Shown: positions 16,843 through 25,211, numbered from the stretch's first letter. The stretch is DNA of 30,000 nt from Prorocentrum cordatum (GCA_963575745.1 CAUYUJ010000758.1:1-30000), one strand, 5' to 3'. Made by a program: numbers and translations. Notes: generated from the letters alone by a model not told the origin.

Positions 16843-17050
16843 CTATAGGCGAGCCAAGACGCTTCGCCACTGCTTGGGCAACGTGATGGGCTCCATTGAG
16901 GAGCAGTTCCGCTCCTGCCCTTCGCCGGAGTCACCAAAGCGGTCAACGGCCACGCGGGCGGCGGCCACAGAGGTCCAAACGAGCAGGCGTCGGGCGCTCG
17001 AGCGACCCCCCCGCCCCTGCTGAGCCGGCCACGTGGCCACCGTGGACTAG
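16843..17050 (-). CDS. weak exon candidate ending in a stop
   Basis: The minus strand after CACAGAGCTAG reads STVATWPAQQGRGG..., SARRLLVWTSVAAARVAVDR and ends PITLPKQWRSVLARL and TAG. The acceptor's pyrimidine tract is poor. It sits 17 bases downstream (minus sense) of a family A element, as two other candidate exons sit near copies of that family. Confidence 0.2.
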
Positions 17051-17066
17051 CTCTGTGGTGCTTGTC

Positions 17067-17223
17067 TTAGGCCGGGCATGCCCTCCTGCAGGGCGGATCT
17101 GGGATGAAGACATGAAGGATAGCCCCAAAATCAAGAGCAAGTCAAGCATTGGAATGTCGTCCCCAGACTACTTTCTAAACTATTTTTGAATACTCCTCCT
17201 GTAGAGGGACATGCCCGACTTCA
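17067..17223. mobile_element. family A TIR element, copy 2 (no clear target-site duplication)
   Basis: The left arm is TTAGGCCGGGCATGCCCTCC and the right arm ends GTAGAGGGACATGCCCGACT. The interior closely follows copy 1 near the right end (CCCCAGACTACTTTCTAAAC then TATTTTTGAATACTCCTCCT). The outer bases have diverged and I find no 8-base duplication, so it is probably the oldest copy. Confidence 0.8.
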
Positions 17224-17718
17224 TGGGCCTCCCCGCGCAGCTCTGGACCGAATCATCCCCTCGGCGACGGCGCTCCATGCCCTGCCAACGAGAGCTGATT
17301 TCTCACTCGGGTCGGCATGACATTTGTCATGGCATCTGACTGTCTTGGCAAGCCACACCAGCGGGCTCCAAACTGCATGCCGCTCAGAAAGACATAGGCG
17401 GAAACATCAAATAGGAAGGCGGTTCAAATACGTTGGGCTTCCACCCGTCGCCGAAAACGGACGAGATATTATATAACAACAACCCTTCGATTGTTGGAAA
17501 AGGGAGACGCTCAACGTAGGTCGGAATCTGAGGATCTTGCAGCAACCGGTACAAGTATTTTCCTCCGGGCTAAATGCCGACGTCCATCGCGCGAATCTTC
17601 GAGTCTAAGCGCGCTTCCCGTCAACCATCTGCCGACGAATCATCAAATTCACCCCCGAACGGTATGCACTCTCAGATTCTTCCCAAACCGTGCTTGCGCT
17701 TAGGGGTTCTTGCCTCTT
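17224..17718. other. unique sequence; nothing recognised
   Basis: No repeat structure, splice context or protein-like frame that I can support. Confidence 0.3.
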
Positions 17719-17903
17719 TCGGCTACACGCAAGAGTGACCCTGGGTAAGAATGACCTTTGGTGCGCGGCTTTTGGGGGGCCGCGAGGGGGCCAAACGCAA
17801 GCGCGCAAGGCGCCACTGCCGCCTCGCGTTCGGCGATCGGGGGACCACATTTGGCCCGCACCAAAGGTCACTCCGGCGAAAGGTCACTCTTACGTCTAGT
17901 CGA
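17719..17903. mobile_element. family B TIR element, copy 1
   Basis: The inner inverted repeats are AAGAGTGACC...ATGACCTTTGGTGCGCGG (17731 on) and GCCCGCACCAAAGGTCACTC...AAGGTCACTCTT (to 17891). They extend outward as TCGGCTACACGC and its complement-like ACGTCTAGTCGA. The core GCGTTCGGCGATCGGGGGAC is shared word for word with copy 2 at 23411-23597. No ORF of its own. Confidence 0.8.
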
Positions 17904-18500
17904 CTCTTTTCCGAAAGAGCTGGGCCTGCGGGCTGGTCTGGCAGCCCCGTGCTCGCCGTCGCCGCCACGACGCCGCCAAGTCGCAGCCTCGTCGCCGCCC
18001 GTCGTCTGGGCCTGCGTGCCGGTGTGGCGGCTCCGTGCTCGCCGTCGGCGGCCCCACCGCCGCCTCGTCGTCGAATTGCTTTGTGTTGCATTGCTTTGCG
18101 CTGCGGCGAGTGCTCGGCCTCGTTTTGCGGTGCTTTGCATGGCATTGCTTTGTGCTGCTTTGCGTTGCCTTGTATTGCTCTGTCTTGCGGTGTCTTACCT
18201 CGAACCGCTTTGCATTCCGAGGCTTCGATTATATTGCGCCAAGTAGACTGCACAACACCGATTGTACAACATATATCGCACAGCAAGATATGTTGCTCCA
18301 CATCGATTGCACCACACACACAAACACACATATTGCTCCACATAGATTGCACCACAGATATTGCCGAAAACACACTGCTTGGGGTTCACACTGACTAATA
18401 TTAGATCTGTTGCAGACTCAACCACTCGCTTCTCCGTCCTCGAAGACGCTTCCCGTCATCTGAGGTCTGGGTGGAGGTTGAGGTCGAGTTGGAGGTCGAA
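17904..18500. other. low-complexity DNA downstream of the cold-shock exon
   Basis: 17935-18060 is GTCGCCGCC-like. 18065-18235 is a degenerate repeat of TTGCTTTGCG/TTGCGGTGC words. 18280-18360 has two copies of TTGCTCCACAT-x-GATTGCACCACA around a short CA run. No gene is supported. The 3' untranslated region of the cold-shock gene probably lies at 18400-18500. Confidence 0.45.
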
Positions 18501-18696
18501 CTACGCTGGTGAGAATGTCCGAACCATGGCAGCTCGCTGACCCCACTTCTCGTCAGGCCTTGGGAAGAACTCTACGAGGTCTCCCTTTCGCAGCGCCGGG
18601 TAACCTCGCCGCACCTCCAACCGGATATCGGAGTGGTGCGCGAAATCCACCAGCGCGCTTCCGCGACAAAAGATGGCGTTAATGCTGGTCAACCTT
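18501..18696 (-). CDS. cold-shock domain protein, last exon (C-terminal half of the domain)
   Basis: Cold-shock domains bind single-stranded RNA or DNA through RNP1 and RNP2 aromatic motifs and act as RNA chaperones or translation regulators. This exon reads NAIFCRGSALVDFAHHSDIR, LEVRRGYPALRKGDLVEFFP and RPDEKWGQRAAMVRTFSPA, then TAG at 18501. VDFAHHSDI corresponds to the RNP2 motif (DVFVHHSDI-like). The G-x-P-x-L-x-x-GD-x-VEF and G-x-RAAMVR segments match the final beta strands of the fold. The acceptor is GGAACCCTGCCAG at 18697. The first half of the domain, with RNP1, is on the exon at 20662-20796. The visible exon phases differ by two bases, so an intervening small exon or a different donor is needed. 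Codon use and GC content match the NHL exons upstream. Confidence 0.75.
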
Positions 18697-19698
18697 CTGG
18701 CAGGGTTCCGGTAATTTTCCCATGCCTTGGGCGCGACGTAATGGGGGGCGCTAGCTGGGGGGCAAGATCGGGCCCTTCAGGGTCCTAGAGGGCCTCTTTT
18801 CTGCAGCCCTCGCTGCCCCCCCAGGTATCGCCCCCCCTTTAACTCGCGCCCAAGAGTCCCTGCTTTGCGAAGACCCCGGCATACAAATCGCCTCCCTTGG
18901 ATTTGCTCCGAGGCGCCCGATTCGGCGTCTGCGCGAGTCTGAGACGGCCCACGACCGCCCCGAGACAGCTGCAATGCGCCGCCAGTCCAGCACAAGATGG
19001 CGCAACGAGCCCCCACCGGCTCCAAGATGTCCCCAATATGGGCCGAACGTAGAGTATACACATCTTGTAACTACTAGATCGTCTCCTGAGAGGTGTGGCC
19101 AGAAAGCGCCCGCCACGAAGCGTATGCTTCGATGCGCGCGTCGCAACTGTGAGGCGACGCGCGCAGAGTATTAGTATGTTGGGGCGACGCCGACAATGTG
19201 CCCCAAAAGGCCACGATTGGCCTCCAGGAGACGCCCCTCCGGCAAGGACCTACTGCAAGACTCACCGAGTTCATCAAGAGATGATCCCATGGGCTCTCAA
19301 CGGGTTCAAGACAACCCCATAATTAGTCTCCATGAAACGCCCAAAGAGACCTCCTGCGAATTATGAGGCGGCAACACACCATTGAAACGGCTGGAGGGAA
19401 GTCAGTCACATGCTTTTGCTTCCGAGGCCTTTCGGCTTGAGATCATCTCGGGAAAACAATAGGTGACACCAAGTCGGGAAAGCTCGATATAATCATCGCG
19501 CGAGACCACCGACAAGCTCCCAAGGCCCTCTAAGAGGTCCCCGAAAGTGCCCTCAAACAGGGTCCCCATGGGAGCCCCGAGAGGCCCCGAAGACGCCTCC
19601 ATCAAAATGATGGAAGAGGGGAATGACAAGGCTGCAGGCAAAGGTCTGTTTGAGAACCGCACTATTTCTCGGGCGTGCGCCAACATGGATTATGGCTC
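18697..19698 (-). other. intron of the cold-shock gene; degenerate repeats, no gene
   Basis: It contains a GC-rich stretch (18720-19060) and a hairpin at 19134-19164. At 19510-19600 there is a stretch of GAGGCCCCGAAG/CCTCCAAGAG-like words related to 25540-25720. The minus frame with LGAPMGTLFEGTFGDLLEGL comes from that repeat, not from a recognised gene. Confidence 0.4.
19134..19164. repeat. perfect 11-base-pair GC-rich hairpin
   Basis: GCGCGCGTCGC and GCGACGCGCGC surround the nine-base loop AACTGTGAG. A shorter palindrome, CGAAGCGTATGCTTCG, lies just upstream (19116-19131). Confidence 0.85.
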
Positions 19699-19730
19699 CG
19701 TGGATCTGGCGCGTGGACGCCAGATCCACG
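19699..19730. repeat. perfect 13-base-pair hairpin
   Basis: CGTGGATCTGGCG and CGCCAGATCCACG flank the six-base loop CGTGGA. It lies in the intron of the cold-shock gene and no function is evident. Confidence 0.9.
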
Positions 19731-20302
19731 CATCAGGGAAGGCACCTCCCGATACATGAGTTCAGCACCGCCTGATTTGGCGACGGAGCGCGTTGATCTG
19801 TATGGAAGCGGGCCACTTCGCTGATCCACCACGTTTGCGTTACATCGAAAAGCAGACAGGGCGCTGGACTCGTCTCAACTCGTCTCAAGTTGGGCGTTGC
19901 TTTATGTGGGGACGATAAGATAAGTGGAGGGCTGAAGAAACGTGCACAAGAAGCGCACCCTTCATCACCCCCCACTCATCGCCCCCCGCTACGCGACGCT
20001 CGATTAAGCTCAACCTCCCTCCTGCTGCGCTGGCGGTGCTCGCCGCAGGCGGCCGGATACCGCTTGCCAGCAGCCTACGGCGGCGCGCACAAGGGGGTGG
20101 AGGGAGGGGGGAAGGCTTGTGAGGAGGCCGCTCCCTAGAAGGTGCCAGCCCTGCATCCATAGATGAGGCCCGCGCCCTGCATGATCCTGCAAGATCCTGC
20201 AGGCTCCTGCGCGCTGGCCCGGGTCAGTGCGCCCCTGGCTCCGCAGGATCCTCCGAGATCCGGAGCTCTGGCTGACCCCCTGTTCGCGTGGACTGACTAC
20301 CT
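19731..20302 (-). other. intron of the cold-shock gene; nothing coding
   Basis: 20160-20260 carries repeated GATCCTGCAG/GATCCTCCGA words. Otherwise unique. Confidence 0.4.
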
Positions 20303-20451
20303 ACCAGACCACCCCAACCCAACCCGAAGACCCGAATTTCGGGTTGGGGGGGTAAGGGTTCCACGCGTGTTTTTTCGATGTTCCCCGACACCCCCCCCAC
20401 TGGAAATCGACGGTAAATTTGAGCCTTCGGGTTGGGTTGGGGTGGTTTGGT
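20303..20451. mobile_element. family E TIR element (MITE-like)
   Basis: Perfect 22-base inverted arms at 20308-20329 (ACCACCCCAACCCAACCCGA...) and 20425-20446, extendable with mismatches to 20303 and 20451. The interior includes the palindrome CCCGAATTTCGGG beside the left arm. Only one copy is in the window. No target duplication found. Confidence 0.75.
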
Positions 20452-20661
20452 GGGTGGTGATGGACCCCCGTCTCAAGTGGGGAACTCGAAAAGTGCCAGT
20501 ACCCTCACTCCCCGGACCTCTCCCGGGGTGCGTTCTGGCCAGAATTTCGAGGCGAATCCAGCGGTGGCGACGGGCCTCCCAGGAGGCCCAGAAAAGGGAA
20601 ACACGGGCGAAGGGTAGGGGTATTGGGCACCTTTTCCTCCTCTGATCGAGGCTCCCGAGAC
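20452..20661 (-). other. start of the intron after the cold-shock RNP1 exon
   Basis: The minus frame of the exon stays open to 20473, but after IKV its composition (YPYPSPVFPFSGPPGRP) no longer fits a cold-shock domain. I treat it as intron. Confidence 0.45.
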
Positions 20662-20796
20662 CTTGATGAAGCCGAACCCGGGCCCCTCGCGGAACTCGGT
20701 GACGACCCCCGCCGTGAGCGTCCGCTGCGCGTCGTCCAGCGTGGAGGCGGGCGGGCGCCGCTCGGACGCGGCCCGCTGCGCCGCGGGGGGCACCAC
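20662..20796 (-). CDS. cold-shock domain protein, exon with RNP1 motif
   Basis: 45 codons between an acceptor (GCTGTCCCTCCAG at 20797) and a GT donor (ATCAAG/GTCTCG). It reads VVPPAAQRAASERRPPASTL, then DDAQRTLTAGVVTEFREGPG and FGFIK. The last part is the first beta strands of a cold-shock domain: G-V-V-T-E-F aligns with the usual G-T-V-K-W-F, and G-P-G-F-G-F-I is the RNP1 motif (K-G-F-G-F-I type). The remainder of the fold is on 18501-18696. The same frame stays open upstream of 20796 through GGKDHSSPSYGWSGPALSLQ to the edge of the family A element at 20875. The true exon may therefore start further upstream and have been split by that element. Confidence 0.65.
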
Positions 20797-20866
20797 CTGG
20801 AGGGACAGCGCTGGGCCCGACCAGCCATAACTGGGGGAGCTGTGGTCCTTACCCCCCAGGGGGAAC

Positions 20867-21042
20867 CCATCGCATTAAGTCGGGCCTGTCCCCCTACAGG
20901 CCGATTTTGGACGAAAACTTAAAAACACACCAAAAATACACTAAAACTGCTCAAACATGGTGAACAAATACTCCCCAAACTATTCTTTGACTATTTTTGA
21001 ATGTTCCCCCTGTAGAGGGACAGGCCCGACTTAACCATCGCA
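20867..21042. mobile_element. family A TIR element (introner-like), copy 1, with perfect 8-base target-site duplication
   Basis: The element is 160 bases (20875-21034). The left arm begins TTAAGTCGGGCCTGTCCCCC and the right arm is its complement, matching at 25 of 26 positions. CCATCGCA directly flanks both ends (20867-20874 and 21035-21042). The interior is AT-rich (AAAACTTAAAAACACACC, TTTGACTATTTTTGAATG), unlike the surrounding DNA, and has no ORF. On either strand each arm contains a pyrimidine-AG that could be a 3' splice site (TCCCCCTGTAG on plus). Eight-base duplications are typical of hAT-type transposition, but the family cannot be assigned from this alone. Confidence 0.9.
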
Positions 21043-21126
21043 TCGACGATCTCTCGAGAGGGGCGTCGAAATCGATGGGTCCCCCAGGGATGTCAGGGCC
21101 ACGGCTCCCCCAGCTGTGGCTGGCCT
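21043..21126 (-). CDS. possible exon part upstream of the family A element (cold-shock gene)
   Basis: With the element and one duplication removed, the minus frame of the RNP1 exon continues upstream through TAGGAVALTSLGDPSISTPL and SRDRRCDGFPLGGKDHSS. It reaches an acceptor-like CGCCCGCCCAGCAG at about 21127. Another frame here (RGPDIPGGPIDFDAPLERSS) looks at least as protein-like, so the choice is open. Confidence 0.25.
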
Positions 21127-21169
21127 GCTGGGCGGGCGCTGGCCTCTCGGAGGCGTGAGAGCAGAGGCC

Positions 21170-21488
21170 GAGCAAGGCATCGGCTGCAGAACCGACTTGC
21201 CCCGGGCTCGGTTCCCTCGAAGAGTCTACGAGAAAGACGCGGCTGATTTTAGAGGAGAGAGAGCTGTGCACACACACACACACCGATTCTGGCCAGGCCC
21301 ATCCTGAGCCCAGGATCGGTGCACACGCCCTCCACCTTGGCCAGGAAGGCACATGCACCGATCCTGGTTCAAGGATGGGCCTTGCCAGGAGCGGTGCATG
21401 TGTATAGTTCTCTTCGCCCGAGATGTTTCTCGTGGGCTCGACGGAACAAGTTTGGGGGAGACCAGTTGTGTGGTCGATCCACTGTTCG
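21170..21488. mobile_element. family F TIR element, copy 1 (long arms)
   Basis: The arms are about 130 bases and imperfect. The left has GGCATCGGCTGCAGAACCGA, GTCTACGAGAAAGA and CCAGGCCCATCCTGAGCCCA. The right has the complements in reverse order (GGTTCAAGGATGGGCC, TCTCGTGGGCTCGA, GGTCGATCCACTGTTCG). The outer arms match the shorter element at 29116-29261. A short CA run lies in the left arm. No ORF and no clear target duplication. Confidence 0.75.
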
Positions 21489-21739
21489 AAGAAGGAACCA
21501 CCACCGCCAAACTCCGTGCTGGTGGCACTCCGTACCAGGCCCCTGGCTAGTGGTGGTGGGGGCTCTTTCTTCTCTGGTGAAGGGGGGTGTACATCGACTT
21601 GGAACTCGGCGGTGCCTCACCGACAGATCAACGAGAGGCCCTCGATAGCCAGCCCCAGGGATCTGGGACAGGTTGGGGCACCCAGGCACCGATCGGCGAG
21701 GAATGGGCGATTGGCGGTCGATGTTTCCCCACCGTGAGC

Positions 21740-21790
21740 CTGTGGGGAAAAACACACACGTCTGTGGTAAACACACACACACCCGCGCGC

Positions 21791-21843
<53 letters not shown>

Positions 21844-22298
21844 CACACACACGCACACACACAAACACACAAACACAGAAACACAGAAACACAGAAACAC
21901 AGAAACACAGAAACACAGAAACACAGAAACACAGAAACACAGAAACACAGAAACACAGAAACACAGAAACACACAAACTCACAAACTCACAAACACACAA
22001 ACACACAAGCACAGAAACACAGAAACACAGAAACACAGACACACAGAAACACAGAAACACAGAAACACAGAAACACAGAAACACAGAAACACAGAAACAC
22101 AGAAACACAGAAACACAGAAACAGACAAACACACACACACACAAACACACAAACACACACACACACACGCACACACACAAAACAGCACACAATGTGTGTG
22201 TGTGTTTTCCGACAGACTGTGCGTTTTCCCCCCCACAGTGTGTGTGTGTGTTTTTGTGTTTGTTTCTTATGTTCGTTTGTGTGTGTTTTTTCCCACAG
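21740..22298. repeat. CA/GCAC/ACACAGAA microsatellite foldback with inverted ends
   Basis: CTGTGGGGAAAAACACACAC at 21740 and its complement at 22279-22298 match at 19 of 20 positions. Between them lie a (GCAC)n block (about 21785-21842), two (ACACAGAA)n blocks (about 21872-21970 and 22010-22125) separated by CACAAACT units, and a (CA)n block. From 22192 on the strand switches to TG-rich. The left CA arm can therefore pair with the right TG arm. Cys/Val- and Thr/His-run ORFs here are artefacts. Confidence 0.9.
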
Positions 22299-22591
22299 AG
22301 ATCCGACGTATCGATTTTTCCAACACGTAGTCCCCACGAATCCCCGACCCTCTCCTCAGGGCCAACCTCTCCTTCTGACGGGGCCATCACTGAGAATGAC
22401 GAGACCCAGTCTGAAACTTGGCGCGATCTCCCGCTGCAGAAATCCCACGAGCGCCGGACCGTCACACTCCATGACGCGCTCGCCAAAAAGACGTCGGCAG
22501 ACCCGAGTTCTGGCCTACTCGAGTCTCACGTTCCCCCGAATGTCGATCGTGCCGAAGTTGAAGTCCGCCCCTGGCCGTTGCCCCCCGACGC
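22299..22591 (-). other. intron DNA after the NHL exon; nothing coding
   Basis: Unique sequence. The frame following the exon (QRPGADFNFGTIDIRGNVRL) looks partly protein-like, but it is shifted from the NHL frame and has no splice support. Confidence 0.35.
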
Positions 22592-22710
22592 CTGCACGCG
22601 GCCGTTGTCCGCGTCTGCCACGTACAGCACGCCCCGGTCGTCGAGGCACACCGAGACGGGCTGCCCCAGCTGCTCGGGCCCCGGCCCCAGGCCCAGGCCG
22701 CCCGCCACCT
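22592..22710 (-). CDS. NHL-repeat protein, exon (one blade)
   Basis: NHL repeats form beta-propellers that bind protein, RNA or carbohydrate. The acceptor is a T/C tract ending CCCTCCTGAG, supplied by a family D repeat. The exon has two bases plus 39 codons: VAGGLGLGPGPEQLGQPVSV then CLDDRGVLYVADADNGRVQ. This matches the blade consensus VAGG-x-G-x(n)-QL-x-x-P-x-x-V-x-x-D-x-x-G-x-LYVAD-x-x-N-x-RVQ. The likely donor is a GC donor, CAG/GCGTCG, in phase 0; dinoflagellates use GC donors often. The frame stays open a little further (SGGNGQ...), then leaves the consensus. The other exons of the propeller lie upstream at 24569, 28364 and 29860. The cold-shock exons lie downstream. Confidence 0.7.
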
Positions 22711-22872
22711 CTCAGGAGGGAAAAAAACACACAGACACAGTTACTCGTCGATTCCCCAGAAAATATGGGAAAATATGGGAAGTGGGGGAAGACAAAAACC
22801 CTGGAAATATGGGACAAAAATATGGGGAATATGTTTATTTGTGTGTATGTATTTGTGTGTCCCAGGGCCCCT
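22711..22872 (-). mobile_element. family D element (introner-like), copy 2
   Basis: Its sense is minus, with the same block order as 11901-12060: GGGCCCTGGGACAC, TCCCATATTTTCCCATATTT, CTGTGTCTGTGTG, a T/C tract and CTGAG. Here the end of the repeat is exactly the 3' splice site of the NHL exon at 22710, so the repeat makes up all or most of that intron's 3' end. Confidence 0.65.
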
Positions 22873-23410
22873 TCAACCTCAGGGAGCAGCACTTCTCGGG
22901 CGGCGGCGCGCCGGGTCGGCGGCGCGCGAGGGGGGCAGGTTTTGGTCGACCCCAAAAGGGGGTCCAGCTGAAAGGGGGTGGTGCAAGAGGTTGGGGGGCA
23001 TGTGTGCTGCAGATGTATGGCGCCGGGGAACTGTATCGCATGGTGTAGCAACCCACGTACTGCACGCGAAAACCCAGCAGTACATCTGCGCACCAGAACG
23101 TATTGCACGCCCCAAGTCTACTGCAACCCCAAATCTCGATTGCACCAAATCTACTCCACCACCCCCTTGTCGCTGGACCCCCGTTTGGGTCAACCAGGGA
23201 AGTGAGCTAGAGAAGGCCTTCTCAGAAAGCAACAGGACCTCTCAGAACCCCTGGCGCCTTCTGAGAGGTGTTCCGTGTCTTCGGGTAAGGCTCAGGCAAA
23301 TTCTCAGAAGGCCCGGGGACTTCTGAGCCTTCTAAGAAGGCCTTCTCCTTCTCGCTTCCCCCCCCTCGCTTGCCGCCGACCAGGGGGAAGGGGGACGGGG
23401 AAGACTTCTT
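22873..23410 (-). other. NHL gene intron DNA; small direct and inverted words, no gene
   Basis: 23210-23350 has several copies of TTCTCAGAA / TTCTGAGAA and AGAAGGCCTTCT words that can fold. The rest is unique and no coding frame is supported. Confidence 0.4.
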
Positions 23411-23597
23411 ATCGACTGCACGCAAAAGTGACCCTGGGTAAGAGTGACCTTTTGTGCGCGGTTTTTCGGGGGCCGCGGGGGGAACAAGCACGAGCGTGCA
23501 AGACGCTGCTACCGCATCGCGTTCGGCGATCGGGGGACGCCATTGGGCCCGCACCACAGGTCCCTCCAGCGAAAGGTCACTCTTCATTGCAGTCGAT
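23411..23597. mobile_element. family B TIR element, copy 2
   Basis: The outer arms ATCGACTGCA (23411) and TGCAGTCGAT (to 23597) are perfect. The inner arms are AAAAGTGACC...GTGACCTTTTGTGCGCGG and GGCCCGCACCACAGGTCCCT...AAGGTCACTCTT. The core matches copy 1 (GCGTTCGGCGATCGGGGGAC). The shared segment is 161 bases in both copies. No target duplication is visible. Confidence 0.85.
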
Positions 23598-24568
23598 CTT
23601 AGAAAGATCTTTTTCGAAAGGCGCCTGCTTGGCCCGCGCCTGCTAAGAAGCAGGAGGGGTGCTTCTAAGATGCCTTGCCCCTTCCCCTGACCCCCTCTGC
23701 GCGTGGCCGATAACTTTTTGCACAAAGTTGTAGGACTGATTCAACGCTATTAAGCGATTGCGGGGCCGTTGAGCTGAGTTTGCCTAGACACGGCACAAGA
23801 TTAAGGCGGATCAAACGTGATTCAACAAGATTGTGCCGAATTCAGATAGTTCGACCACGGATATCGGGGATGAGCTAATTATGCACTCGTCCGTGTCAGA
23901 GCCCAAACCCAGGTCGACCGGGGGCCCTGTCGCAGAGCCCGGCCGGCCACCTAGCAGCTCAGAGAATCGGGGGCGGCCAAGAGGGGGGCGTCCGAGAGGG
24001 CGGGGTGCAAATCATGGCCGGCCGCACGTGCGCGGCACAGGGGGCCAGGGACGTTTTGTCATAAGAAGAGGCGCCATAATATCTACCCCCCTAGTCATCG
24101 CCCCCCTCTTTGCCGAACCCGAAAGGATCGGCCCCACGTGACTCCCAACCCGGGTCAGCCCGAGGGGGCTGGCGGACCTCCGTGAGGAGCCCCAAGAAGA
24201 TACCCGATTATTGTAAGTCGAGGACCCCTAGCCTTCTGGGAGCGTGCCTACGTTAAGAGGCCCAACACATTAGGGATAGGGGGCCATTTCAGCTGATGTA
24301 TCAAACCAGGCCACGCAGATGCAAAGACGCGGACATGCGCTCGGCTACTTCTTCGTGCTATGCACAAGAAGAAGACAAGGCAGAACCATAACAACTTATG
24401 CTTATGGCGCTCGCTCTTCTTCGATTACGAAGGCTAGGGTTCATTCTGCTCTCGATGGCCCCATGCCGAGCGGAGCCTCTCGGGTGCTGCACCCCGAGGC
24501 ACCGTCGTGCCCGCGTACCCGAGGGCCGGGGGCTGCGCCTGGTCACGGCACGCCGCCGGCAGCGGCGC
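23598..24568 (-). other. NHL gene intron DNA; nothing supported
   Basis: A plus-strand Arg/Gly-rich frame (GRPRGGRPRGRGANHGRP) at 23833-24141 is open but lacks context. The minus strand downstream of the next exon (24434-24568) remains open by composition. Confidence 0.35.
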
Positions 24569-24664
24569 CCGCTGCACGCGGTAGTTCAGCGAGTCTGCCA
24601 CGAAGAGCTCCGGCGTCGGGCCGCCGGCGCCCCCCAGGCAGAGCCCCAGGGGACGTCGGGGGGG
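24569..24664 (-). CDS. NHL-repeat protein, exon (part of one blade)
   Basis: 32 codons, phase 0 at both ends: PPRRPLGLCLGGAGGPTPEL then FVADSLNYRVQR. It fits the second half of an NHL blade (P-x-G-L-C-L...ELFVADSLNYRVQR). The acceptor is inferred at CGCCCGGAG and the donor as a GC donor after CAGCGG. Both are weak. The glycine-rich insert between the strands is longer than usual. The frame continues past the donor to an ALGYAGTTVPRG that could be read as a degenerate start of the next blade, so the exon may be longer. Confidence 0.6.
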
Positions 24665-25211
24665 CTCCGGGCGGGCGGCGGGCCGGGAGAGGCGGGAGGC
24701 AACTGCTGGGAGGTCTGCTCGTCGGAAGGAGTGTATAGAGGGAGGACGAGGCCCCAGAGGGGAGGCTGTCGCGCCGGACCGGGCCTGGGATTCTGCGGGA
24801 TGAAGCCGGATGTAGCGGGATTTAGAAGCCGGATTGCACGCCGGCCAGAAGAAGTAGGTAGAAACATGAAGTAGGAAGGCGGATGTAGTTGATTGGGTCC
24901 AGGCCCCCCCAGAGCGAGAATAGCAAAACACAGCAAACGCGTGCCGATTCTTGAAGTAGGAAGGAGCTTGAAAAAGATTGGGATCTGGGAATCCAAAAAT
25001 CCTACTTTCAACGAACGGCGTGTAAGCCGGATGGAGCCGGATTTCGTACCGGGGCCAAATCTGAGTTTGACCTCCCAGGAGTGGCATTCGAAGGAGAACG
25101 GGCCAGGGGGGAGCGCCGGGGCGGGGGGGCCATCGAAAGGTCCGATGGAAGAGGTCGGCCGCCGCTTGGAGGTCTGCTCCCGTCTCGTCTCGCTGTCTGT
25201 CCCCTCCACTT
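24665..25211 (-). other. NHL gene intron DNA with degenerate GCCGGATGTAG words
   Basis: GAAGTAGGAAGG and AGCCGGAT words recur four to five times between 24800 and 25040, once in inverse sense (CCTACTTTC). No gene. Confidence 0.4.

Noticed and set aside
21740-22298. Cys/Val/Phe-rich and Thr/His/Lys-rich ORFs of up to 430 codons
   Set aside because: Translations of the CA and ACACAGAA microsatellites. The codon pattern follows the 8-base period, not a protein.
23833-24141. Plus-strand Arg/Gly-rich ORF of 102 codons resembling an RGG protein
   Set aside because: The composition follows local GC-rich DNA, it lies antisense in the NHL gene intron, and nothing supports its start or splicing.
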